A stretch of 64,000 nucleotides of DNA from Asticcacaulis aquaticus (lineage in GTDB: Bacteria > Pseudomonadota > Alphaproteobacteria > Caulobacterales > Caulobacteraceae), in the NCBI RefSeq assembly GCF_028550415.1, contig NZ_JAQQKX010000004.1:216209-280208 (forward strand), read 5' to 3'. The translations under genes and the position numbers were made by a program. A model generated the notes under the pieces. The model was not told the DNA's origin. It saw only the letters and a list, made by a program, of their open reading frames with translations, and searched no databases. Positions 8,753 to 16,925 of this stretch are shown here, piece after piece. The stretch's first letter is position 1. Each line of letters begins with the position of its first letter.

Positions 8753-8904
8753 TCGGACTGCTCTGTCTCTCTCGGAGCGATTATCGGTCCACGCGAAGGT
8801 TCCCCCCATAGCCGGCGTGAGTCCGCATTGAGTGGCTCTTTCCCCCCATAGAGAGCACTCGAACGAGGCCGTCTGCCTGAACAAGGCAGACGGCCTTTTC
8901 GTTC
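8753..8904 (+). ncRNA. Candidate structured small RNA (or gdhZ leader) with two identical C-rich loops
   Basis: The segment folds by eye into pairing CGGACT (8754-8759) with AGTCCG (8820-8825), which encloses GCTC/GAGC (8760-8763 with 8775-8778) and CACGC/GCGTG (8790-8794 with 8815-8819). A second hairpin is GAGTG (8830-8834) with CACTC (8856-8860) plus an inner CTCT/AGAG and one bulged G. Both CACGC and GAGTG hairpins expose the identical 12-mer TTCCCCCCATAG (8800-8811 and 8840-8851). A 13-bp terminator hairpin with T4 ends the unit. TATTAT at 8744-8749 may be the -10 box. No reading frame explains it. It could be a trans-acting RNA that targets G-rich ribosome-binding sites, or an attenuated gdhZ leader. 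Confidence 0.6.
8866..8901 (+). terminator. Intrinsic terminator upstream of gdhZ
   Basis: AGGCCGTCTGCCT (8866-8878) pairs perfectly with AGGCAGACGGCCT (8884-8896) around GAACA and is followed by TTTTCGTT. No protein gene on the plus strand lies upstream for 2 kb, so it must end a non-coding transcript or attenuate the gdhZ leader. Confidence 0.88.
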
Positions 8905-8932
8905 CACAAGAAACAATATTTTCCGACCCCCG

Positions 8933-8962
8933 TTGTTTTCAGCCGCCTTTCCAAGCCATACT
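8933..8962 (+). promoter_or_regulatory. Candidate sigma-70-type promoter for gdhZ
   Basis: TTGTTT (8933-8938) and CATACT (8957-8962) are 18 bases apart and lie downstream of the terminator, so gdhZ could be transcribed independently of the candidate RNA. The match is moderate. Confidence 0.35.
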
Positions 8963-9010
8963 AATGGGCCTACATAATGGATCCGTGCCCACATCCCCAA
9001 GGGCGCGGAC

Positions 9011-12000
9011 ATGCCCGGACGGAACGCTGCCATGGATGATTTCTCGCTCGCCTCTTCGACCGAAGACGATGTCACGACCCTCAAGGCGCTGATCGCCGAA
9101 GCCTTCCTTCAGGCGCTGGGCGAGGGGGTCACCCGCGAAGCCTCCGCCTTCCTCGATCAGTGTCTGGAAGACTACGAGCCGGAAGAATTGCCGGACCTGA
9201 CGCCTCAGGAAATGGCCGCCGCCTTTGCCGGGGTCTGGCAACGCGCCGCCTCACGTCCCGGTGCCGCCGCCCATAAGGCAATCACGTCCCTTAAATCCTA
9301 CGACCTGATCGAAATCACCCAACCCGACGCGCCTTTTATCGTCGAAAGCGTCATGGGTGAACTGCTCGATCAGGGCCTCGGCATCCGTTCGATGTTCCAT
9401 CCGGTCCTGACGGTTCAGCGCGACCGCGACGGCAAGCGCACCCCAAGCGGTGACGATGTCGCGGAATCGATGATGCTGGTCTTCATCACGCGCCAGTCGC
9501 CGGAAAAGCATCCGGCGATCATCGATGGCATAGACGCAACCCTGAACGACCTGCGCGCGGCGGTGGTCGATTTCCCGCGTATGCAGAAGCTGCTGACTCA
9601 GGAAGTCGCCACCCTCGAAGGCCTGAGCCTGCATCCGGTGGTGCAGATCGATCCCGCTGTCCTAAGCGAAGATCTGGCCTTCCTGCGCTGGGTCGGCGAA
9701 AACCACTTCGTGTTCCTGGGTGCGCGGACCTATATCTATCCGCGCAACGAGAGCGGCGGCTACGTCCCCGAAGAGCCGTTGAGCCTGATGCAGGAGGAAT
9801 ACGGCATTTTGCGCGACAAGCGTGCCATCCTGCGCCGAGGCTCCGAACCTGCTATCTTAAGCCCGCAACTGCTGCACCATCTGGAAAATTCCGAGCCGGT
9901 CACAGTGGCCAAGGGCAATCTCAAATCGCGCGTCCATCGCCGCGTCTATATGGACTATATCTCGATCAAGCATTACGGCGCCGATGGCAAGCCGTCGGGT
10001 GAGACGCGCTTTGTCGGCCTGTTCACCTCCGACGCCTACGACCGTCCGGCCTTCGAGGTGCCGTTGATCCGCCGGAAATGCGAACACGTCCTGACCGAGG
10101 CCCGACGCATCGGCTTCAACAACGGTGGCTATTCGGAAAAGCGGCTCAAGAATATCCTTGAAACCTATCCGCGCGACGAACTGTTTCAGATGACCGACGC
10201 AGACCTGCTGCGTATCACGCGCGGCATCCTGCACATCTCCGACCGTCCGCGCGTCAAGCTGTTCGTGCGTCAGGACCCGTTCGACCGGTTCATTTCGGTC
10301 CTGCTCTATATGCCGCGCGAATCCTACCACGTCTCGGTGCAGGAGCGCGCCGGAGCGATCCTGGCCGAAGGTTACGGCGGTCGGGTCAGCGCGCTCTATC
10401 CCTATGTGACCGGCAGTCTGCTGTCGTGCATCCACTATATTATCGGTGTGACGCCGGGTAACCATCCGCTGCCCGATCTGACCGACTGTGAGGACCGCAT
10501 CACCGACCTGACGCTCAACTGGGCGCAGCGCGTCGAGGATGAGGCGCTGGAAAGCGGCGCGGCGGATATCGGTTACCTCAACTGGGCGCGCGCCCTGCCG
10601 GCGGGGTATCAGGAACGCTATAGCCTGAGCGAGGCCGTCACTGATATTGCGCGCCTGTCGGCCCTGACCGATGAGGCGACGCTGGCCGTCCGCGCCTATC
10701 AGGGTGAGGGTGCCTCAGACCGTTTCAGCCTGAAGATCTACGACCGCGCCGAAACGGCGATTCCTCTGTCGGACATTCTGCCGGTACTGGACCGTATGGG
10801 TCTGAAAACGCTTGAGGAATACGGCTACAAGGTCGAGTCGGCGGGCTGGCCGCGCCACTGGGTGCACGAATTCATCCTGCAACTGCCCGCCGGACACGCG
10901 ACGCCGTTCGAAACGTTCAAAACGCCGTTCGAAGAGGCCCTGATGGCCGTCTGGCGCGGCGATACCGAGGTCGATGGCTTCAACGCGCTGGTTCTGCAAG
11001 GCATCCCGTGGCGCGAAGTCGCCTTGTTGCGCGCCCTTTGCCGGTATCGCGCCCAGTCGGGCCTCGACCCCAGCGGCATTGTCCAGCAACAGGCCCTGCG
11101 CACCTATCCCGAGGTGACGCGCGCCCTGCTTAATCTGTTCAGCCTGAAATTCGTCCTCGGTAAAACCGTGGAAGCGCGCAAGACCGAGGTCGAAGCCGCC
11201 GAAAAGCGCATTCTCGACCTGCTGCAGGGCGTGTCGTCACTGGAGCACGACCGCGTTCTGCGCCGTCTGTCGGCCCTGATCGGGGCGCTGCTGCGCACGA
11301 ATTATTACCAGCAAAAGCCCTACATTTCGTTCAAGATCGCCTCGCGCGAATTGGCCGACCTGCCCGAACCCAAGCCCTATCGCGAAATCTTCGTCTGGTC
11401 GCCGGTGGTCGAAGGCGTACACCTGCGCTTTGGCCCGGTGGCGCGCGGCGGTCTGCGCTGGTCCGACCGCAAGGAAGACTTCCGCACCGAGGTGCTGGGT
11501 CTCGTCAAGGCGCAGCAGGTCAAGAACGCGGTCATCGTCCCGGTCGGCTCGAAGGGCGGCTTCTATCCTAAGCAACTCCCGGCGGGCGGTGCCCCCGACA
11601 CCATCCGTGCCGAAGCCGTGCGGGCCTACAAGATGTATCTGTCGGGCCTGCTCGACATCACCGACAATCTTGACGCCAATGGCGGCATTATCGCACCGAA
11701 GGACGTCGTCGCGTGGGACGCGCCGGACCCCTATCTGGTCGTCGCCGCCGATAAGGGGACGGCGACCTTCTCCGACATCGCCAACGGCGTGGCGCGCGAC
11801 TACGGTTTCTGGCTTGATGACGCCTTCGCCTCCGGCGGCAGCGTCGGCTACGACCACAAGGCGATGGGCATCACGGCGCGCGGCGCATGGGAAGCGGTCA
11901 AGCGCCACTTCCGCGAACGCGGCAAGGATATCCAGACCGAGACCTTCACCACGGTCGGCGTCGGCGACATGTCCGGCGATGTGTTCGGCAACGGTATGTT

Positions 12001-13816
12001 GTTGTCGACACAGACCAAGCTGATCGCCGCCTTCGACCACCGCGATATTTTCATCGACCCGAACCCCGATCCGGCGGCCTCCTTTTCCGAGCGCGAGCGC
12101 CTGTTCGCCCTGCCACGTTCGTCGTGGCAGGACTACGATAAGTCGAAGATATCGACGGGCGGCGGCATCTTCTCGCGTGGCCTGAAATCGATCGAGCTTT
12201 CGCCGGAAATCAAGGCAGCGCTCGACCTCACCGCCGACGCCCTGTCGCCGTTCGAGCTGATGCAGGCCATCCTCAAGGCCCCCGCGGAGCTGCTCTATTT
12301 CGGCGGCATCGGCACCTATATCAAGGCGCCGTCGCAGTCGCACCTCGACGTCGGCGACAAGGCCAATGACGCCATCCGCGTCGATGCGGGTGATATCCGC
12401 GCGGCGGTGGTGGGCGAGGGGGCAAACCTCGGCATCACTCAGGCCGGGCGCATCGCCCTGTCGGCCAATGGGGTGAAGCTCAACACCGATGCCATCGATA
12501 ATTCGGCGGGCGTCGATTGTTCGGACCACGAGGTCAATATCAAGATCCTGCTCGGCCGTCTGGTGCAGTCGGGCCGCATGACGGTTGAGGCGCGCGACAC
12601 GCTTCTGGCGTCTATGACCGATGAGGTCGGCGATCTGGTCCTGATGGACAACTACGCCCAGAGCCTGACGCTATCCCTGCTCGAATCGACGGCAGTGGAC
12701 GACAATGCTTCGATGCAGGCCTTTATGTCGGGGCTGGAAAAGCGCGGCAAGCTGGACCGCAAGGTCGAGGGCCTGCCGTCGAACGCCCAACTGGAAGCGC
12801 GTAAGGCTCAGAACGCCGGGCTGTATCGTCCCGAACTGGCCGTGGTCATGGCCTATGGCAAGATCGTCCTGTTCGACGACCTGATCGAGACCAAGGCTAT
12901 CGACGATCCGATCTTCGAACAGGCCCTGGTCGACTATTTCCCCAAGCCCCTGCACGGCATGATCGACGATATCCGTCAGCACCGTCTGCACCGCGAAATC
13001 GTAGCGACCGTCCTGTGCAACGAGATGATCAATATTCTCGGCCCCAGCTTCCCGGCGCGTCTGCAAAAGGCCGCCGCGGTCGACACCGGCGGGCTGGTCC
13101 TGTCGTTTGAAGGCGCGCGTCGTCTGTTTGGCACCGAAGCCTTGTGGGCCGAGGTCTCGGCGCTGGACAATCAGATTCCGGCGGCAGCGCAGACCGCGCT
13201 CTATAACGCCATTGCCGTATTCCTGCGTCGTCAGGTCTATTTCCTCGCCCGTCGTTTCGTCGGGCAACCGCAAAGCCTGACCGAGGTGATTGCCGCCTAT
13301 CAGGCCGGGGTTGCGACCCTGCTCAGTACGCCTGATCTGCTCAGTCCGAACGAGGTGGCACGCGTTGCTAAGCGCTGTGAAAAGCTGATCGCCGCCGGGG
13401 CACCCGCCGATCTGGCAAAGCGCGTGGCGGTGCTGCTGGCCTGGACCAGCGCGGTCGATGTCATCGATCTGGCAAATGGCGGCGATCTGGCGCAGACTGC
13501 GCGGCTCTATTTCCTGACCGGGGAACGTTTCGGCTTCGACCGTCTGCGCGCCGGGGCCGGGGAACTTTATTCATCTGACCCGTGGGACCGCATGGCCATC
13601 CGCCGCCTGATCGAGGACGTCTATGCCGAGCAGAAATCGGTGACGGCGGCGGTGGTAAAATCGGGCGACCTCGACGGCTGGGCGCAATCTCAGGCCGCCC
13701 TGATCGCCCCCGTCGATCAGATCATGGCCGATATCGAAGGCGGTGGGGCAGGGTGGAGCTTCGCCAAACTGTCCATCGTCAACGCCGTGCTACGTGAGTG
13801 GGTGGGAAGACTATGA
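9011..13816 (+). CDS. gdhZ: Large NAD-dependent glutamate dehydrogenase
   Basis: A 1601-residue enzyme of the 180-kDa GDH class that deaminates glutamate to 2-oxoglutarate with NAD+. It has the long N-terminal regulatory region with ACT-like modules (about 1-700), the catalytic core with GLRWSDRKEDFRTEV and VPVGSKGGFYPK (about 800-860), the dinucleotide-binding region, and the long C-terminal domain. The ATG at 9011 has AAGGG seven bases upstream; the ATG at 9032 is an alternative. In Caulobacter crescentus GdhZ also couples metabolism to division by acting on FtsZ (established there, inferred here). It is preceded by the structured RNA region and followed closely by the stress-protein gene. 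Confidence 0.96.
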   Translation: MPGRNAAMDDFSLASSTEDDVTTLKALIAEAFLQALGEGVTREASAFLDQCLEDYEPEELPDLTPQEMAAAFAGVWQRAASRPGAAAHKAITSLKSYDLIEITQPDAPFIVESVMGELLDQGLGIRSMFHPVLTVQRDRDGKRTPSGDDVAESMMLVFITRQSPEKHPAIIDGIDATLNDLRAAVVDFPRMQKLLTQEVATLEGLSLHPVVQIDPAVLSEDLAFLRWVGENHFVFLGARTYIYPRNESGGYVPEEPLSLMQEEYGILRDKRAILRRGSEPAILSPQLLHHLENSEPVTVAKGNLKSRVHRRVYMDYISIKHYGADGKPSGETRFVGLFTSDAYDRPAFEVPLIRRKCEHVLTEARRIGFNNGGYSEKRLKNILETYPRDELFQMTDADLLRITRGILHISDRPRVKLFVRQDPFDRFISVLLYMPRESYHVSVQERAGAILAEGYGGRVSALYPYVTGSLLSCIHYIIGVTPGNHPLPDLTDCEDRITDLTLNWAQRVEDEALESGAADIGYLNWARALPAGYQERYSLSEAVTDIARLSALTDEATLAVRAYQGEGASDRFSLKIYDRAETAIPLSDILPVLDRMGLKTLEEYGYKVESAGWPRHWVHEFILQLPAGHATPFETFKTPFEEALMAVWRGDTEVDGFNALVLQGIPWREVALLRALCRYRAQSGLDPSGIVQQQALRTYPEVTRALLNLFSLKFVLGKTVEARKTEVEAAEKRILDLLQGVSSLEHDRVLRRLSALIGALLRTNYYQQKPYISFKIASRELADLPEPKPYREIFVWSPVVEGVHLRFGPVARGGLRWSDRKEDFRTEVLGLVKAQQVKNAVIVPVGSKGGFYPKQLPAGGAPDTIRAEAVRAYKMYLSGLLDITDNLDANGGIIAPKDVVAWDAPDPYLVVAADKGTATFSDIANGVARDYGFWLDDAFASGGSVGYDHKAMGITARGAWEAVKRHFRERGKDIQTETFTTVGVGDMSGDVFGNGMLLSTQTKLIAAFDHRDIFIDPNPDPAASFSERERLFALPRSSWQDYDKSKISTGGGIFSRGLKSIELSPEIKAALDLTADALSPFELMQAILKAPAELLYFGGIGTYIKAPSQSHLDVGDKANDAIRVDAGDIRAAVVGEGANLGITQAGRIALSANGVKLNTDAIDNSAGVDCSDHEVNIKILLGRLVQSGRMTVEARDTLLASMTDEVGDLVLMDNYAQSLTLSLLESTAVDDNASMQAFMSGLEKRGKLDRKVEGLPSNAQLEARKAQNAGLYRPELAVVMAYGKIVLFDDLIETKAIDDPIFEQALVDYFPKPLHGMIDDIRQHRLHREIVATVLCNEMINILGPSFPARLQKAAAVDTGGLVLSFEGARRLFGTEALWAEVSALDNQIPAAAQTALYNAIAVFLRRQVYFLARRFVGQPQSLTEVIAAYQAGVATLLSTPDLLSPNEVARVAKRCEKLIAAGAPADLAKRVAVLLAWTSAVDVIDLANGGDLAQTARLYFLTGERFGFDRLRAGAGELYSSDPWDRMAIRRLIEDVYAEQKSVTAAVVKSGDLDGWAQSQAALIAPVDQIMADIEGGGAGWSFAKLSIVNAVLREWVGRL

Positions 13817-13825
13817 TAGTTTGTC

Positions 13826-13869
13826 GCATTTCCGGGCGAAAAACCGGTTCCCACTTTTTCTGGAAATGC
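13826..13869 (+). repeat. AAAACCG hairpin repeat, copy 1
   Basis: GCATTTCC (13826-13833) pairs with GGAAATGC (13862-13869), with GAAAAACCGGTTCCCACTTT in the loop region. Related hairpins occur at 16418-16461 and 54563-54605, each immediately 5' of a plus-strand start codon. The arms differ between copies but stay complementary. Confidence 0.75.
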
Positions 13870-13874
13870 TCGCT

Positions 13875-14339
13875 ATGAGAAAGTTTCTGGTCATCGCCGA
13901 CGATACGCCGGAATTCCGCTCGGCCCTGTCCTATGCGGCGACGCGGGCGCGGGTAACCGGCGGTATGGTTTCGCTGCTGCGCGTCCTGCCGCCGACGGAC
14001 TTCAGCCAGTGGGCCGGGGTCCGCGACGAAATCGAGCGCGAACAGCGCGAAGAGGCCGAAACCCTGCTGTCGGGCCTGTCGGACGCGGCGGCCGTAAAGT
14101 CCGGTCGTCCGGCGGAAATCATCATCCGCACCGGCCATATCAAGGACGCGCTGCGCGACGTGCTGAACGCCGATCCGGAGATCAAGATCATCGTCATCGG
14201 CGCGTCGGGCAGCCATCCGGGGCCTTTGGTGACCCTGCTGGTCCGCGAAGGCGTCGGTACGTTGGGCGGCACGCGACCGGTTCCGGTCACCGTGGTACCG
14301 GGGGATTTGTCCGACGAGGCGATTGAGGAGTTAATGTAA
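13875..14339 (+). CDS. Universal stress protein (UspA family)
   Basis: A 154-residue cytosolic protein with the Usp alpha/beta fold: MRKFLVIADDTPEFRSAL opens the first strand and loop, GGMVSLLRVLPP follows, and IKIIVIGASGSHPG near residue 110 is the ATP-binding-type G-x2-G stretch. Usp proteins respond to starvation or stress; a specific partner cannot be named. The ATG at 13875 has GGAA nine bases upstream, but an in-frame ATG at 13866 lies inside the upstream hairpin repeat, so that hairpin may affect translation. Confidence 0.85.
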   Translation: MRKFLVIADDTPEFRSALSYAATRARVTGGMVSLLRVLPPTDFSQWAGVRDEIEREQREEAETLLSGLSDAAAVKSGRPAEIIIRTGHIKDALRDVLNADPEIKIIVIGASGSHPGPLVTLLVREGVGTLGGTRPVPVTVVPGDLSDEAIEELM

Positions 14340-14416
14340 TTTCCTAGCCCTATGGGATATATAGTCGGCGAAAGTATGGCTTTGACAAGCGATGCGTGGC
14401 GCTGGGTGAGGCGGGC

Positions 14417-14614
14417 ATGGACTGGACTTTTTTTTGGATATTAACTCTCGGAATGGTGTTTGCCATTTTGACCATTCGTTATCCGGATGATTTCGGCCCT
14501 CACTTAGTATCTAAGCGAGTGAAGATATTCACCGGCTGGTTCTATTTGGTCCTTTACGGCGGCGTATTGGTAATAGAAGGGTTTCGCTATATGGCAGAAT
14601 TCGTATCAACGTGA
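14417..14614 (+). CDS. Small two-helix membrane protein (hypothetical)
   Basis: A 65-residue protein with hydrophobic helices at about 3-22 (WTFFWILTLGMVFAILTI) and 42-60 (GWFYLVLYGGVLVIEGF), joined by a short polar loop (RYPDDFGPHLVSKRV). I recognise no family. The ATG at 14417 follows GAGGCGGG; a GTG at 14396 would add seven residues. It stands alone between the stress protein and nfuA. The base composition is a little more AT-rich than its neighbours. Confidence 0.55.
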   Translation: MDWTFFWILTLGMVFAILTIRYPDDFGPHLVSKRVKIFTGWFYLVLYGGVLVIEGFRYMAEFVST

Positions 14615-14684
14615 CTCAATAAAAGCCCCTTGCCATCGTCTGCTTTTACCCCCATTTGGGCTTTAGATTTATTGGAAGCCTGCC

Positions 14685-15251
14685 ATGTTCATCCAGACCG
14701 AAGCCACGCCCAATCCCGACGTTCTGAAATTCCTCCCTGGCCGCGATGTGCTCGGCAAGGGCTCGCTGGAATTCCGCACCGAGGATGAGGCGGAAAAATC
14801 GCCGCTGGCCCACGCCCTGTTTCAGATCGACGGCGTGTCGGGCGTCTATTTCGGCTCGGACTTCCTGACGGTCAAACGCGACCCCGAAGCGGCGCTGATT
14901 TGGGCCCAGATCAAGGCCCCGATTCTGGCCGCGATCATGGACTTCTACGCCTCGTCGCGTCCGATCCTCAGCGAAGGCAATGAGGTCGTAGAGCGCGTCT
15001 ACGAAGGCGAGGTCGCTCAGATCGTCGCCGAGATCAAGGACCTGCTTGACACGCGCGTCCGTCCGGCGGTGGCGCAGGACGGCGGCGACATCGAATTCGA
15101 CCATTTCGATATCGACAGCGGCACCTTGTATCTTCACATGCGCGGCGCCTGTTCGGGCTGCCCGTCGTCTTCGGCGACCCTGCGTCAGGGCGTCGAGTCT
15201 CTGATGAAGCACTACGTCCCCGAAGTGCAGACCATCGAGCAGGTGCTTTAA
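14685..15251 (+). CDS. nfuA: Nfu-type iron-sulfur cluster carrier
   Basis: A 188-residue Fe-S scaffold or carrier that delivers clusters to apoproteins. It has the N-terminal Nfu domain (MFIQTEATPNPDVLKFLPG, residues 1-90) and the C-terminal NifU-like domain with the cluster-binding pair Cys156 and Cys159 in CSGCPSS. This two-domain form is the one shared by alphaproteobacteria and mitochondria. TsaB begins five bases downstream, suggesting an operon nfuA-tsaB-rimI. Confidence 0.95.
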   Translation: MFIQTEATPNPDVLKFLPGRDVLGKGSLEFRTEDEAEKSPLAHALFQIDGVSGVYFGSDFLTVKRDPEAALIWAQIKAPILAAIMDFYASSRPILSEGNEVVERVYEGEVAQIVAEIKDLLDTRVRPAVAQDGGDIEFDHFDIDSGTLYLHMRGACSGCPSSSATLRQGVESLMKHYVPEVQTIEQVL

Positions 15252-15256
15252 GCCGG

Positions 15257-15934
15257 ATGACCCGCTACGCCTTGGTGATCGATACGGCGCTCAATGCCTG
15301 TCAGGTAGGGCTGTTTTCGCACGACGGTACGACCGTAACGCCGCTCTTTATCCGTAGCGAGGAAATGACCCGCGGGCATCAGGAATTCATTGGCCCAGCG
15401 GTCGCTGAAAGCTTCGAAAAAAGTGGAACTATACCGAAGGCACTAAGCGTCATCGGCGTGACGTTGGGACCGGGGTCATTCACCGGTTTACGCGTCGGTC
15501 TGTCCTTCGCCAAGGGTATGGCCGGAGGGTTGGACCTCCCCTTGCGCGGTTTTTTCACGCTCGAACTGATGGGTCGTCGCGCGGATTTCGATGGCCGGAC
15601 GCGACTGGTTGCCCATGATGCCGGGCGTGGCCAGTTATACCTGCAAACGCTGGATACCGAGGGTCATGCTTATGACGCTAAATCCTTTGATATCAACGAT
15701 CTGAGCGAGGTCGAAGCCTTGACCCCACCCGATCTCATCATCGGCTCTGGCGCCGGATATCTGGCCGATATCTTCCCGTCGGCTGAGGTCATACCGGCGG
15801 CTCTACCCGATCTTTCGGCCATGGCAGCGCTCTGTTTTGCCGATACGCAGGCCTATGACGATCTGACGCCGCTTTACATGCGCGATGCTGACGCTAAGGT
15901 ATCGAACAAGGCCGTTATCAGCTTCGATTTCTGA
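15257..15934 (+). CDS. tsaB: tRNA threonylcarbamoyladenosine synthesis protein TsaB
   Basis: TsaB is the ASKHA-fold partner that holds TsaD and TsaE together in making t6A37 of ANN-decoding tRNAs. The 225-residue protein begins ALVIDTALNACQVGLF and carries the diagnostic LGPGSFTGLRVGLSFAKG (about residues 73-90). It starts five bases after nfuA and is followed 21 bases later by rimI, the classic tsaB-rimI pairing. Confidence 0.93.
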   Translation: MTRYALVIDTALNACQVGLFSHDGTTVTPLFIRSEEMTRGHQEFIGPAVAESFEKSGTIPKALSVIGVTLGPGSFTGLRVGLSFAKGMAGGLDLPLRGFFTLELMGRRADFDGRTRLVAHDAGRGQLYLQTLDTEGHAYDAKSFDINDLSEVEALTPPDLIIGSGAGYLADIFPSAEVIPAALPDLSAMAALCFADTQAYDDLTPLYMRDADAKVSNKAVISFDF

Positions 15935-15955
15935 TCCGAAACAGTTCTGAAAAAT

Positions 15956-16408
15956 ATGAAGCATATTCACCAAATACGCGAATTCGACCCTCGTTTGGTG
16001 GAAATCCACGCCCAAAGCTTCGATTTTGGCTGGAAAGATTCCGAGTTTTTGGAATATTTGAGCAAGCCCCACCATGTTTTGTGGGGTTTATATACCGAAA
16101 ATAACCTGCAAGCATTTGTTTTATCAGCTGAAATCGCCGACGAAGCTGAAATCTTGACCATCGCTACCGATCCCGCTGCACGTCGTCAGGGCCATGCGCA
16201 GGCCCTATTGGAACACCTTTTAGGGCATCTGAAACTCAAGGGCACGCGTAGTCTGTTCCTTGAGGTGGCGCTCGATAACCCTGCTGCCATCGCCTTTTAC
16301 GAAGGCCTGAATTTTCAGACGGTCGGCAAGCGCAAGGCCTATTACAGCCGCCGCAACGGTCCGCCGGTCGATGCGCGCATCTTGAGCCTTGCGATTCATG
16401 GGAACTAA
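15956..16408 (+). CDS. rimI: Ribosomal-protein-alanine N-acetyltransferase RimI
   Basis: A 150-residue GNAT-family acetyltransferase, by position and length RimI, which acetylates the N-terminal alanine of ribosomal protein S18. The acetyl-CoA loop is ATDPAARRQGHAQALLEHLL (about 65-84), and the C-terminal half has EVALDNPAAIAFYEGLNF with the catalytic-type tyrosine. The first 120 bases are more AT-rich than the surroundings. Other protein substrates are possible. Confidence 0.88.
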   Translation: MKHIHQIREFDPRLVEIHAQSFDFGWKDSEFLEYLSKPHHVLWGLYTENNLQAFVLSAEIADEAEILTIATDPAARRQGHAQALLEHLLGHLKLKGTRSLFLEVALDNPAAIAFYEGLNFQTVGKRKAYYSRRNGPPVDARILSLAIHGN

Positions 16409-16417
16409 GTTTTTGTC

Positions 16418-16461
16418 GCGCATTTGAGTCCTAAAACCGTTGGACACTTTTCGGAATGCGC
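16418..16461 (+). repeat. AAAACCG hairpin repeat, copy 2
   Basis: GCGCATT (16418-16424) pairs with AATGCGC (16455-16461), enclosing TGAGTCCTAAAACCGTTGGA with TCC/GGA inner pairing. It lies in the 5' leader of fur. Confidence 0.75.
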
Positions 16462-16511
16462 TCTAATTGAAAACCATGCGACGTGCCGTCGCAGCAGAAC
16501 GGGAGGGCCGC

Positions 16512-16925
16512 ATGGACCGGATTGAACAGCAGTGCATCGAAAAAGGCATGCGCATGACCGATCAGCGTCGCGTCGTGGCCCGCGTCCTGTCGCAGGCGAC
16601 CGACCATCCGGACGTCGAGGAACTGTACCGCCGCGCGGCGGCCGTTGATCCCCACATCTCTCTTGCGACCGTCTATCGTACCGTGCGCCTGTTCGAAGAG
16701 GCCGGCGTCGTCGAACGCCACGATTTCGGCGATGGCCGTTCGCGCTACGAACAGGCCGGCGACGACCACCACGATCACCTGATCAATATCAAGACCGGTC
16801 AGGTCATCGAATTTTTCGACGAAGAGATCGAAGCTTTGAAAACCGCCCTGGCCGAGAAGCTGGGCTTCAAGCTGGTCGGGCACAAGCTCGAACTCTACGG
16901 CGTCCCGCTCGACGACGAGAAGTAA
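16512..16925 (+). CDS. fur: Ferric uptake regulator Fur
   Basis: A 137-residue metal-dependent repressor. The winged-helix DNA-binding domain occupies about 1-80, with ISLATVYRTVRLFEEAGVV as recognition region, and the metal-binding dimerisation part includes DDHHDHLINIKTG (83-95). The only cysteine is Cys8: the CxxC pairs that hold structural zinc in E. coli Fur are absent, as in several alphaproteobacterial Fur proteins. I chose the ATG at 16512, which has GGGAGG upstream; an earlier in-frame ATG at 16467 would add 15 residues. It is convergent with the deacetylase gene, whose end lies one base away. Confidence 0.93.
   Translation: MDRIEQQCIEKGMRMTDQRRVVARVLSQATDHPDVEELYRRAAAVDPHISLATVYRTVRLFEEAGVVERHDFGDGRSRYEQAGDDHHDHLINIKTGQVIEFFDEEIEALKTALAEKLGFKLVGHKLELYGVPLDDEK

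Noticed and set aside
11237..12529. Open frame of about 430 codons antisense to gdhZ
   Set aside because: No domain is visible and the sense strand encodes the catalytic core of the dehydrogenase.
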